64,000 bases of DNA from Lunularia cruciata (taxonomy: Eukaryota; Streptophyta; Marchantiopsida; Lunulariales; Lunulariaceae): assembly GCA_948567375.1 (NCBI GenBank), contig OX419758.1:39499001-39563000 (forward strand). The letters run 5' to 3'. The first letter of the stretch is position 1. Every line of letters begins with the position of its first letter. This document shows positions 22,950-33,096 of the stretch, piece after piece. Both the position numbers and the translations under genes were made by a program. The notes beneath the pieces were generated by a model. The model was not told where the DNA came from. It saw nothing but the letters and a program-made list of their open reading frames with translations, and searched no databases.

Positions 22950-23824
22950 TCAATCCCTATAACTAAAAGCAAACACATGGATGAACTTGCGGAAAATCTC
23001 CTCAAATCTCACATTCTCCTCCTTGGTAACATTTGGACCATACTTGAGGGTATATAACCTTCTCTCTACCTCCTCAAGTGTCAATGGTGATTTATCTGGG
23101 TCCTTCAAAACCTCTGTGTTAGGTGCAAAATCCATAGCACACAAAGGATGCACATCTAAATCAGATTCAGATTCATCCTCCTCCGTGGAAGTCTCCTCTT
23201 CCATGCTTGTGTCCACACTTGAAGCTCCTTCTTCAGAATCTGATTCCCAATAATCAGAAGATGGTGTATCTGAATGTGAAGTGCTGGTGGTGTTAGTCAC
23301 AAGAACTATGACTCTATGGTTTGATGGCTCAATCCTGTTTGCCATGCTCACCAGAAATGTTGAAGGTCTTGAGGGTATTATACCCAACTTCTTCATCAAC
23401 CGTTCTGACATGGCATTTACTGTTGATCCTCCATCAACCAATGCATCTTTGATGTTGTGACCATTCACTCTCACATCAATCTTGGAGGCATACACACAAG
23501 CCTCCCATGGTGCTGGCTTGGCATCCACCACCCCATTGATACTGGAACTTTTGCCTTCTTCTTCCTCTTGCTCCTTGTAGAACTTAAACCACCTCTAAGC
23601 TCCTTTCTCAAGGTAGGGTTCAAAGCAATCAATTGGCCCACTGTGATGTCAGCCTTGTGACTACCAACATCCTCCAACACATTGTAGTTCCATTGTTGCT
23701 TTGAGATCAAGAAGTCCTCCATCCCCAACTTCTTCCTTGGAGTCTTTGTTGTTGATGGTGTTGAGGTGCGAGTGCTCCTAGTAGACATAGGAGTATCTTT
23801 GCTTGGAGTAAATCCTTGAGAAGA
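22950..23824 (-). pseudogene. Y2 aspartic protease and linker, broken
   Basis: The segment includes KTPRKKLGMEDFLISK and then the active site ALVDGGSTVNAM (near 23440-23405, D-G-G in place of D-S/T-G). About 50 codons of the protease tail, including the DLLLGRPWL motif, are missing between SMANR and IEPSNHR near 23335. The acidic spacer before the RT is intact. A frameshift separates the part upstream of 23531. Confidence 0.75.
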
Positions 23825-24931
23825 TTAAACATCCTCTGCAAAATGAGCTCTCTTCTTCTCTTGTGCCAAAAGCTCTAAATTAAGACTCTTGGAGTTTGAG
23901 CACTCTCCCTTCTCATACTTGCTCTCCACCACATCTATGGGCGCTATCCCCTTACCTTTGTTTGGATTAGGAGCCACTTGGGTTTCACTACCACCCTCTT
24001 TCCCTCTATTGGCTCCCTCATAACCCCTTCCTCCATGGTAGGTGGAATTTGGGCAATTCTTTTGGATATGGCCTCTTCCTCCACAACCAAAACAATTTCT
24101 ATCATTGAAATTGTTGGCAGGTTGAACTCCTCTATAGTTTCCATAACTCCTAGGCCCTCTCCCTACATTCTGATCCACATCTCTCTTCTCCCATAGTTGC
24201 ACCAAATTGATCTTGAGATCCGCAAGTTGTTCTGTGATGGTTTGAAGTGGATCCTTTGGTGGAGGTGCAAAAATTAGAGCAACTTCTACTTGTGGTGCAA
24301 CCCTTGTCACCAAAGTATCAGAAGTTCCACCATACTTGTAGCCTTGAGGAGGATGCACAACCTCCTTCACCACCAAATCACTCTCATCTCCTTCCAAACT
24401 CTCCTCCACACGAATTGCGATCTTGATAGCTTCAACCTTGGAAGAAGATTTCTCATATCTCACCTTGCTTCTAATTTGTGGTCTTAACCCTCCCACAAAA
24501 TTCTTGGTGAGCATGGCCCCTATGCCAATCATTGTAGTCTCCACATCATCTCTACCCTTCCTCAACACTATGCAAAATCTGGACTCTAACTTTTCCACTC
24601 TTTCCACATAGACTCTCACTTTCTCTCCATCTCCTTGCTTGAGAAATATAACCTCACTCATCAATCTCTCATAACTCTCATCAGGAAGAAAGTTCTCAAT
24701 GAGTGCTGAAGTCAAAGTCTCCCAAGACTCCTCTTCCCCATCTCTCCTCTCTCTCTTTTGGTATTCTGACTCATACCATGTAAATGTTGCATCCTCAAAG
24801 AAATCTAGTAATAATGAGGCCCACTCATTCTTCCTCCTCTCATTGTTTCCTATGCAATCTCTCTTGAAGTCTCTCACAAAGGCCTCCACATCTTCTCCAT
24901 CCTTGCCAAAGAAAACTGGAAGTTTCCCCAT
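23825..24931 (-). CDS. gag: Y2 gag, open 368 codons
   Basis: The frame opens at ATG 24931 with MGKLPVFFGKDGEDVEAF, the same start as Y3. It covers the whole capsid-like region and the knuckle CFGC-GGRGH-IQKNC (near 24100-24060, all four ligands present). The frame stays open to the stop at 23825, where a later segment of gag becomes separated. This is one of the longest intact gag frames here. Expression would depend on the LTR promoter at the right end. Confidence 0.8.
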   Translation of the reverse strand: MGKLPVFFGKDGEDVEAFVRDFKRDCIGNNERRKNEWASLLLDFFEDATFTWYESEYQKRERRDGEEESWETLTSALIENFLPDESYERLMSEVIFLKQGDGEKVRVYVERVEKLESRFCIVLRKGRDDVETTMIGIGAMLTKNFVGGLRPQIRSKVRYEKSSSKVEAIKIAIRVEESLEGDESDLVVKEVVHPPQGYKYGGTSDTLVTRVAPQVEVALIFAPPPKDPLQTITEQLADLKINLVQLWEKRDVDQNVGRGPRSYGNYRGVQPANNFNDRNCFGCGGRGHIQKNCPNSTYHGGRGYEGANRGKEGGSETQVAPNPNKGKGIAPIDVVESKYEKGECSNSKSLNLELLAQEKKRAHFAEDV

Positions 24932-25167
24932 CTTAACCTCTCACTGTCTTTCTCTTCTCTCAATTTTTCTTTTTCTCTTTTCTTTTCTCTCACTCTATAA
25001 CTAATAGAGTATATACATGACTAACACCATTTGAAAGTAATCTAACCTATGGAACACAAAAGGTTCAGGTTGCTCCAAGATTTCTATAGCAACATCAAAT
25101 CCTAGAGTGCGTATTAATCAAACCCTCATGGATAGTTTATCCATAAGTTGAAAGATTATCTCCATCA

Positions 25168-25640
25168 CTAATCTTGAAAACTAGCTGATGAAAGTGGTAG
25201 TATTTCTGTAGCTGTACTAAGACTCTCTCCAAGATCCTTCACCAAAGTCTCCAAAAGTGATTTTACTCCACTACACTCATGTCCTTTTGGAAGTCCTTCA
25301 ACTCCACAAACCTCACACAACTCCTTGGTCTTAGATCTTCTCTCTCCCAATCTTGGTGAAGAAGGTCCAACATGCAAACCCAAGTCAAGTAAGCCTCTCC
25401 TTTCCCTCAATCTCTTGCTCTCAAAGGTCAATGTACATGAACTTGCCTTATGTCCCTTCTCTCCACACAGAAAGCACTTAGACTCACTCTTTCCTCCAAG
25501 TGGTGTAGGTTTTTGGATCCTCTCAACACTCTTCAAATTCTATTGTAAACTCTTTTTTCCTCAAATCCACCCCTACAATCACCTCAAACCCTTGGGGAAC
25601 CTTGCATAATCTCAATTTCCACTCTTGATGACCCTCCACG
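25168..25640 (-). pseudogene. Y2 leader zinc-knuckle ORF (ORF1)
   Basis: A small ORF between the 5' LTR and gag, in the sense direction. The readable part (25536-25168) has IQKPTPLGGKSESKC, a knuckle CFLC-GEKGH-KASSC (CX2CX4HX4C), SKRLRERRGLLDLGLHV, then CEVC-GVEGLPKG-HEC, a second Cys/His cluster. It ends ASFQD at a stop. One frameshift near 25536 separates the first 35 codons. It differs from the gag knuckle in sequence and spacing. It may bind nucleic acid; the family is not recognised. Confidence 0.6.
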
Positions 25641-26284
25641 TTCCCAAGATGAATCTAAACACTCAAACATGCTTTTTGTTGATCTCAAACTCCTCATGCA
25701 TGAGATCTCCACTCTGCAGAATTGACCCTTCCTCAAAATGTCACTCAAATCTCCCAACCAATATGTCATGGTCCTCTAAATTTTGCACACTTGATTACAA
25801 CTCTAGGGCGTCCCTCCTTGAAAAATTTCATATCTTTTCATTGAGCCATTTGGCATAGAAATCTTTCTATTCAGTACACATATTTCAGATTTGGTCTGAA
25901 AACCACCCCCTCACTTCAAAAACTCATAACTCCTTGCACAAGAATGATCTTGCTCTAATTTTTGTGGCAGCAGGTAGGATACAATGCACTGATTTGTCTT
26001 GGGAATGTTCAGGAAAATTCAGTAAAAACTGAAGAAATGGCAGACTCTGTACAATTTTCCAGAGAGCATGCAGTTGCGGGAGCACTTTACCCTATCAACT
26101 TTCAAAAATTCTAGCCCAGTGTGCATAGTAACTCTCTCAATAATTTTAAGTGTGCTAACTGAAAGATAATCCTAGCTATCATGTGTAGAAATTTCAAGTC
26201 CAGATCTCAAACTTGAGATTTTGCCCAAAATCACCTTAATCCCCAAAATCTGCAATCCACCTCACACAATCTCGCCAATTCCTC

Positions 26285-26470
26285 TCATGTGTACAAGATG
26301 TACAAAATCACCTCAAAGACATCATAATGAACTACAGGGTATACAAATGGATCTTGGTTCTCTAACATAAGTTCAACACTCTCCTCTCCTAATGTTCTCT
26401 CCAAGTGAGCTCTCATAGCCTCCTTCTGCCTAATGTAGAATTGAACGCGGAACATTATCTTGCCTTCTAG
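26285..26470 (-). CDS. Y2 short leader ORF next to the primer site
   Basis: About 57 codons starting near 26458 (MFRVQFYIRQKEAMRAHLE), ending VILYILYT at 26285. The same frame occurs in Y3 (55342 on) and, broken, in Y4 (35695 on). It starts right after the primer-binding site. It could be a first exon or a short upstream ORF; no known domain is visible. Confidence 0.4.
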   Translation of the reverse strand, partial: LEGKIMFRVQFYIRQKEAMRAHLERTLGEESVELMLENQDPFVYPVVHYDVFEVILYILYT

Positions 26471-26473
26471 AGA

Positions 26474-26492
26474 GGTCTCGGCAACAGAACCA
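26474..26492 (-). other. Primer-binding site of Y2
   Basis: On the minus strand TGGTTCTGTTGCCGAGACC, four bases after the LTR end. It follows the TGGnnCCnTTGCCGGG pattern of the tRNA-Asp primer sites used by Athila/Tat-type elements, with mismatches. tRNA identity is tentative. Confidence 0.5.
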
Positions 26493-26496
26493 AAAA

Positions 26497-27187
26497 TATG
26501 AGCTGGCCTGTCTCTCACTCAGGATGAACCCAGATGGCTATTACGGTAGCGCACCATGGACTAAGAAGGCAAGGAACCCCAACTCCATCATACTCCTCCA
26601 AGGCTTACACTCCAAGACTCAAGACATTGCTCACTAGAGAACTCAATGAGAGAGTGATAGTTACAAATGAAAGGACGATGAGTACATCCTCACCCCTTGT
26701 TTATATACTTGTGAAATAGTTATGTACCAAAGTTACTAATTATCGTAGTAACTCAAGTTACTAGACTAAAAGTCAAGTAAAGTCAAAAAGTAGAAAGGAA
26801 TATCCATTCACATGGGCATATTCCCCTAAGCATGTGGTCTTATCTTGACCCAACCACTAAGTCAAGGAGTCCTTCACATGGGCTATCCTTGGACTAAAGA
26901 AGAATCCAAAACAAAAAGGCTTGCGGGCCCAAGAGTTCTCAACTCTTTCCCCAAAGCCAAACACCTAGGAATAATACCAAGTCAACACACTAAAATCCAA
27001 AATAGTGGTGCTCATCTTTTCTACTTCCTCTAAAGTAAGTTCCCCTCTATCTTAGCTATGACTTACTTGAGCCAACCATGACTAATATAGAACCATCCTT
27101 TATCTCTATATAAATAATATCTCTTAAGTACTTGTAATACCAAGCTAAATATTGCAATACCACACACATGCAGAAATGGGTGTTACA
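26497..27187 (-). repeat. Y2 5' LTR
   Basis: Reverse copy adjoining the primer-binding site. Its outer terminus on the right is TGTTACA, followed by the AGTC duplication; the inner end is mutated to TATGAGC where others read TGTGAGC. Confidence 0.93.
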
Positions 27188-27191
27188 AGTC

Positions 27192-28756
27192 AGAAGACAA
27201 AGACTCGGAAGGTGAAGCCGAGTGCAAGTCCCACGACTTGAAATGCAAGGAAGAACCAGAGCTAACGCTGCAAAGTGGAGATACAAGTAGCGACATCGAT
27301 GAAGGTGGAGAAATGACATCGGTACCAACTGCTGTGGAGGACGAAGTAGAAGTTCAGGTAGAGCTCAAGCCCGAAGATAATACGAAGTTGGAAGATGAGA
27401 TACTTAAGCCCGAAGAGAAGAAGATCGGAATTCAGAGGGGAGTCTGTTCAAGATGTAAGGCAAAGTGTGAGGCAGGTCTGAGTAAGCCGAAGGAAGAAGT
27501 GAACGCTAGCTCGGGAAACGAGGCGTCGATTCCGATATGAAGATTGTAGAGACGAAGGCAAGTATCCGGTGAACAAGAAGTGAGAAGGGAGATTGCTACG
27601 CAAGAGGAGGTAGTTGCGAGTGATGGAGTGGAGTACCTGAGGGAGGTCGTGTGTCCATTGCTGGTGAAGTTGGAGCACAGGAAGAAGGAGATGCAGTCAA
27701 CTTGTCCAGAGGTGAAGACTGTCTTGTAGGTGTTATCGAGATTAGAAGAAGAGAACTCGGAGTTGAAGAAGATTATAACCCGAGGTGAGGAAGAAAGGGA
27801 AGTACTGCAAGGGGAGGCAGTAGTGAAGAATCAAGTAATTGAAGACTTGAAGAGAGAAGTGATGTATCAAAAGGAGCTTGTTAAGAAGAGTGACATAGCG
27901 AGGGAGAGACAACTAGCAGAGTACGAGATTTGGAAATAGCAGTTTGCTGATTCAAGGGTAGAACTTATCCATGCTATGGCAAGGGTAGCAGCGAAGGAAC
28001 AACTGCTCGATAGAGTGATGGAGAGCATAGAAGAGCAGAAGCAACTCTGGCAAAGGGAGTTGGTAGTAAGATATAGGGAAGAAGAGAGATTACGAGAGTT
28101 ACTTTGTAATCAGGAGGAGAAGATTGAACAGAAGGAGAAGGAGAAAGAAATGGTGAAAGCCAAGTTCAAAGCGGAGTTGGCGATGTACAGAGAGGATTGG
28201 CTTGCAGATTGGGAGCAAGAAAGAAAGATGCGATTGGAGCCATTGAAGGAGATTTTCCTCAAGATGAACGCAATGTTAAGTATAGAGGCCAGCGTTCGGA
28301 TTGAAGAGATGAGGCTGCACAAGTTGAAGTTGTTGGTGTAGGAGATGAGGCGAAGATAGGCAAAAGACACAAATTTGAAATGCCTTGTTGATTAGTCTAA
28401 GAACTTGTGTAGATAGAAAGATATTAGAAGTAGAAGATAATATTGCGATTAGATTAAACTTAGTAAAGTTGGAGATAGAGAAACTTTGGAAGGAATTTAG
28501 AGCCAAACCCAAAGTAGACAAAGTAGGAGTACAGATGACTTCAGAGTTAGCGATAGAGACATTAGAGAAGAGTGGGTCGGGAGATAAGGAGTTAGATAGA
28601 TTACCCACTAGTGGAATTTTAGATCAGGAAAGAGAATTATTGGATCTGGTAGAAGAATTAGAAGTTGTGAAACCCCAAGACAGAGTAGTAGGAAGTAAAT
28701 TTACTTCGAGTTCGGGTTTGAAAGCCGATGACGAAGTAAACATCGGATTGGATTAG
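27192..28756 (+). pseudogene. LTR-encoded coiled-coil ORF, copy C, C-terminal part
   Basis: Continues the frame broken at 18853. The linker keeps SRCKAKCEAGLSK; the coiled coil begins near 27730 (LSRLEEENSELKK); the tail ends DIGLD-like at TAG 28754-28756. TGA and TAG codons occur near 27538 and 27547; the TAG is shared with copy B. Others lie at 27937, 28339 and 28357. The remaining open blocks (27238-27540, 27730-27939, 27976-28341, 28385-28756) match copies A, B and D closely. Confidence 0.7.
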
Positions 28757-28869
28757 TAACAATTTTGAGATTTAAAGAGGAAAATATGAAGAGATGCATT
28801 ATCATTTTGGATCTGCAGGTTAGAAGAGTTGTAGAACGGTATAGTTGTTAGAATTGTCAATTTGTTCAC

Positions 28870-28877
28870 TATTTAAG
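28870..28877 (+). promoter_or_regulatory. TATA-like element TATTTAAG, copy C
   Basis: Same element as at 1752, 114 bp after the ORF stop and about 670 bp before the LTR end. Confidence 0.5.
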
Positions 28878-29552
28878 AGTGGCATTTGTAGTCAGATGTT
28901 GTTTAGTGCTCAAAATTTTGAGAATAGTTAAAGCGAAGTGTTGTGAAGTAGTGCTCGTTGCTTAAGCTTGATTCCAAGTATCAGCTTTGCAATTGTGTTT
29001 GTGAGTGTGTGGAGAAATTCAAAGTGCAAGTCAATGTGCTTGTTGGATGTTGGATTACGTAGCCTTGATCTTCATTCTATGTGTTTGATCCTAAGTGAAG
29101 TGCAATTGACTCAATGCTTTGACAGATTTGAGAGGAATTGTAGTGTTGGTAGTATTCTGCATTTGTGAGTGCAGTGCAAAGTTGATGCAAAGCAATTTTG
29201 ATCGAGGAAGTTGTGCCTTCAATGGAGGGGTGGAACAAAATTCTGAGGCAAAGTCATTTTGCAGTGAAGTGCCATTTTTGGGAGAGCTTGAATCATCACA
29301 ATCAAGATTGTTTGGAAAGAATTGAAGGAGTTGTGATTAAGAATTGTTAATTTGTGACAAGACTGCAAATCAGTGCTTGTTACTCTCTTCTGGGTGTGGT
29401 TTCTACCCGAGAGATTAAAGACGCAACCAAGAAGAACTAAATTGTTACTTTGACTTTGTATTTGACCAATTCTGACTCGTATCTTTACATGAACAAACTT
29501 TACTTACTTGATTACCACAAAAGTGATATTTGCCGGGTTGTCATATGATTTT

Positions 29553-29567
29553 TGGCATCGTTGCCGG
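29553..29567 (+). other. Primer-binding site of X-C
   Basis: TGGCATCGTTGCCGG, seven bases after the LTR end. It matches the complement of the plant tRNA-Asp 3' end (TGGCGCCGTTGCCGG) with two changes. Athila and Tat-type elements use this primer. Confidence 0.75.
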
Positions 29568-29573
29568 TGATAC

Positions 29574-31467
29574 AAATCTCGGAAGTGGAAGAATACAAAG
29601 CCAAATTTGAAACTGGGTATCAACGCAATATGAATGTCTGCATCGAGAGAACAACGGGAGGAGAGAGCTCAAAGATGATCACTGCAGCGTGAAGAAGACG
29701 AACGTCTAAACATCCCATCCATTGTTGATGAAACCAAAGGAGAGGCGTTGGACTTTCAACTTCTTCACAAAGTGCAAGAAGCCCTGCAAGAACTTGACCA
29801 CAAGAAACACGAAGGCGGTTGGCAAGGCTACTTTGTATCTCCTTCTTTGTCCAAGAAGAAGAAAGACTCAAGTGGCCAAACATATGCATTGCGGCCCAAT
29901 TAACCAACTTCTCCTAGAGCTGTAAAGGAAGTTGCGTCCTTAAAGAATTTTGTTCAAGAAAAGACAACACAAACACTTACGGAAGAAGAGTGTCAACATC
30001 TTCTATGAATGATTCCTTGGTTGTCCCAAAGCAATTTTGAAGAACACATCAGAGGTGTTGATCCTGAATCTTCCACCCGGGTTGAAGTCGACACCCTCAT
30101 AGCAGAAATTGTTGAAGAAGACCCCCCCTTGAATTTGATGAATTGGAATCCCTGGGCTGACAACACAGCGTCAATACCAGCCAATCCCTCAGTTTTGTCA
30201 AGTTCAACATTACCTCAGCCGATTCTAGTGCATCAAATGATGACTTCGTTGCCTATCACCCAACATGCCTATCAAAAGTACAAGAGGACAGAACAAGACA
30301 ACGACCCCGATGAATTCATCGATGAATTTGAAGTCATCTCCTTTGCTAATAAGGAGCATGACTCAACGGATCGACTGAGAATTTTCCCAAGTCTGCTCCG
30401 AAAGAAAGCTCAAAGCTGGTACACCCATGTGACCCAAAAGGGGTTCGTACCGGCAGACTGGGTAGACTTGCAAAACAACTTCCTGGAATGATTCTGGGAG
30501 GTTGACTACAACACAAGTGTCTTTGCGGCACTCAATGATTTAGACCGAGGCACTCTTGAACCAAGTTCCCAAGCAATCGGGGGTGGTGGGTTACTCCGAT
30601 GCCCAAGCCATTACCTGGTTCCTTGGGAGACTTTCACTAGAGATCCAAATCTTTGCAAGGGAGAGGAATGTAACTTCCCTTGACAAAGTACTCAAACATG
30701 TCGCTTGTTATAAGGCGGCCCACTCTCAATCTGCCGGCAACCGGAGAAATCGGGAGAAGAAAGGCAAGAAGCCCAGAAGGAGAGCTTCACGCAGTACATC
30801 CCCTTCTTCGGAAGAATCCTCCACGGCTTCAAGCTCTTCTTTGGAATCCAAAGAAGAATCAAAGCCAAGATGAGTAAGAAGACGTGGGGGTAAGAAACTA
30901 GTGACTCCTCTAGCAAAGAGTGTAAATAAGGCGGATACCAAGTTGGATGCCCTTATCAAGGAGTTTTCGGATTTCAAGATCCAGATGATTGGGGCCAAAG
31001 ATAGAAGGAAGGCCCCAACATTTGGCAGATCTAATGTACGGTACACCGCATGTGGCAAGTCAGGCCACGCAAACACAAAGTGCAATACTCGTAATGCATT
31101 CTTGGTGCAACAAATTGATTGGGTTCCGGGATGGAGCCAAGACGAGGACGAAGAGGCGGTGTACCAAACGCAAGAGGTACAGCCTCAGGCTAGCACATCA
31201 TACCAAGGTCCAAGGTTTGGACCAAGGGAGTATAACCCCGATGCTCCTCCACAAAGACCACCAATGAGCAACCAAAATTGTCCTCAGAATGTTGCACCCG
31301 AAGCCTATTACAATTGTGGCTCGATGGGACATTGGTCTCCAAACTGTCCGGAGCCAAGAAGGCAAATCGAGTATGTTCCCCTGTGTGGAAATTGTAAAGG
31401 ATCAGGGCATATGGGCAACCAATGTCCTCACCCACTGAACCCGAAGCCGCCTGTAAAATATATATAG
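29574..31467 (+). pseudogene. gag: X-C gag with zinc knuckles, broken
   Basis: The frame starts just after the primer site (EVEEYKAKFETGYQ) and continues LDFQLLHKVQEALQELD. A capsid-like part (30223-30490) contains YKRTEQDNDPDEFIDEFEV and KAQSWYTHVTQKG. There is a basic Ser/Arg region near 30750-30860 and three Cys/His segments: YTACGKSGHANTKC (first Cys missing from CX2C), YNCGSMGHWSPNC, and CGNCKGSGHMGNQC (complete). Several stops break it. It ends at TAG 31465-31467, after which the same frame stays open into the protease region; copy D has a TAG at the same point. Confidence 0.8.
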
Positions 31468-33044
31468 ACCCTTGTTGAGCGTGCAACAATTCAGGCAAAG
31501 GGGGATACAAGTGTAAATTGTATCACGCTTGAGGAGGAGAGACCTCAAGAAGGGAGTCCGGCTTCGGAAGGAGAATGGCCGGACCTTGAAATTTTGAAGG
31601 TTGAGACATGCTCTAGTAAGAAGAAGCGTGATCCCGAAGAGCTAAGTACGACCTCGTTGTCTTCCAAAACGGCGAAGAGACTGCACCTAAAGGCAATTCT
31701 TTCTGCCAAGGAGGAAAAGATCCTTGCAAAAGCCAAAGCTAAAGCCTTGCAGAAAGAACTAAAGGAGGCACTACTCAGGACTCGGGAACTGAGTTTGGAA
31801 GAGGAGACAAAGACAAAGTCTCCAGTTTTTCCAGCAGACATCCGATCCGAAGTAAAGGGTCTGATCCAAGCCGAGGTGGGCCAACCCGAGGAACCTCGGG
31901 TTAAGGCCACTAGCAATCCCGTCACCATTTTGAAGCATCCCAAAGTCAAGATGGAACATGGAGAGACTTTGAACCCAAAGCCGAAGGCAAAGACGGTCAA
32001 ATTGGGAGGAGTACCCCAATACGATATTGTAGTAGATCTGGCAGCCACAAATGCCAACATTACATTTAAGCAATTGTGGGAAGATAACAAGCTGTACAAG
32101 AAGCAGCTGAATTTGGCACTCAAGAAGGTGAGGTCGATGTCAAAGAAGGACCTGTCCGCTATCTTTTGTATTGAACAAGAAGATTTGGGATCTCTTGAGG
32201 TGGACGCGGAGATTGCAGGGTGCATGATCACATTGATACCCATTGATTTGGGGTCCGGTGTGAACATCTTGACCAAAGATACTACAAATTGACTTGGGTA
32301 TCATACGTTTGAGCCAACATCCCGAGTGTTGAAGTTTGCAGACCAAACCAGGAGACGGCCTTTGGGCATGCTGTCAAACATAACCACGATCATTGGAGGG
32401 GTTCCCTTCAAGTTGAACTACATTGTGTTGTGACCAGTGACAAAGATTGGTTACCCTCTGTTGATAGGAAGACCCTGGTTGTACAGTGCCCAAGTTGTGG
32501 TGGATTGGCATCAGCAGAAGTTAAGATTCAAGGACATTTCGTCCGAAGATCAGAAGCTGGTGACTGTGAGTTGGACAAAAGTTCCCCACCTTGGGGAAAC
32601 AAGTTCGTTGGAAGAGGAAGACAAATCCAAAGACTCATCGTCTTTGTCCTTAGATGAATCCGAAGACAAAGTCCAAGTCAACTATTTGGAATGCTACGAG
32701 GTGGATGTCAAAGATGAAGATCCATATGACCTTGCCTTGGGTGGACCTGACTTGGAGGAAGGGGGTTTGATGGCAGCTCGCCTTGAGTTAAGCCGAGTAA
32801 GCCACGTTGAAGGAGTCATCAACCCCGATGACTGTCAAGATGTTGTATTGACTGAAGGAAAATTTTTAAAAATTTCAAAGACAGTTACTTCGGAGGAGTT
32901 GGTAGAATACACTACCCTATTCATAGAATTCCAAGATGTATTTTTCTGGTCTATTGATCAAATGCCAAGTATTCCATGAGAATTTGGAGAACACCGGATT
33001 GATCTGGTTGAAGGTGCAGTTTTGGTTTGGCAGAGACAATACCG
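31468..33044 (+). pseudogene. X-C protease region and pol N-terminus, truncated
   Basis: In frame with gag past the TAG: SVNCITLEEERP, then a Lys/Glu-rich helical stretch KEEKILAKAKAKALQKELKE (31706 on). The protease motif is IPIDLGSGVNIL (about 32239-32274), with D-L-G in place of D-S/T-G, and GRPWLYSAQVVVDW follows (32467 on). An acidic spacer leads to the start of RT (EGAVLVWQRQYR), where the sequence jumps to the LTR end. A frameshift near 32290 and TGA at 32977 are present. RT, RNase H and integrase are absent. Confidence 0.8.
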
Positions 33045-33096
33045 CAAACTTTACTTACCTGATTACTGCAAAAGTGATATTTGCCGGGTTGTCACA
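33045..33096 (+). repeat. Last 52 bp of X-C 3' LTR
   Basis: Begins aaactttacttacctgatt and ends ccgggttgtcaca, identical in layout to the ends at 2428 and 46239. It is what remains after a deletion from inside pol to the LTR end. The flanking gagtg (33097-33101) would be the right target duplication; the left partner is lost. Confidence 0.85.

Larger units (their letters stand above)
18854..27187 (-). mobile_element. Family Y element Y2, complete but decayed (reverse)
   Basis: Two full LTRs flank a complete internal region in reverse order. The target duplication is AGTC (18850-18853 and 27188-27191). The target is the linker part of the X-C LTR ORF. By hand count the LTRs differ at about 27 of 690 positions (roughly 4%). 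Inside, a second Y LTR (20947-21638) is inserted after RNase H. Without it the element is about 7.6 kb, close to Y3. It lacks about 150 bp in the protease tail. Confidence 0.92.
27188..29545 (+). repeat. X-C 5' LTR, second part
   Basis: Continuation of the LTR split by Y2. It holds the C-terminal 520 or so codons of the coiled-coil ORF, TATTTAAG (28870-28877) and U5, ending TTGTCATA at 29545 (CACA in other copies). Confidence 0.88.
17511..33096 (+). mobile_element. Family X element X-C with Y2 inserted in its 5' LTR
   Basis: Components are the 5' LTR (17511-18853 and 27188-29545), primer site, gag, a protease/pol N-terminal part, then an abrupt join at 33044/33045 to the last 52 bp of the LTR. 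Most of pol and the 3' LTR are deleted. The split LTR rejoins cleanly: the left edge reads gatcgagtc and the right edge agtcagaag around Y2. The right end TTGTCACA (33096) abuts the inner sequence of a family Y LTR, so X-C sits in the 5' LTR of Y4. The left 80 bp of the LTR are missing at the junction with copy B. Confidence 0.85.

Noticed and set aside
29553-29567. tRNA gene fragment
   Set aside because: Only the tRNA 3' end complement is present, directly after an LTR end: it is a primer-binding site.
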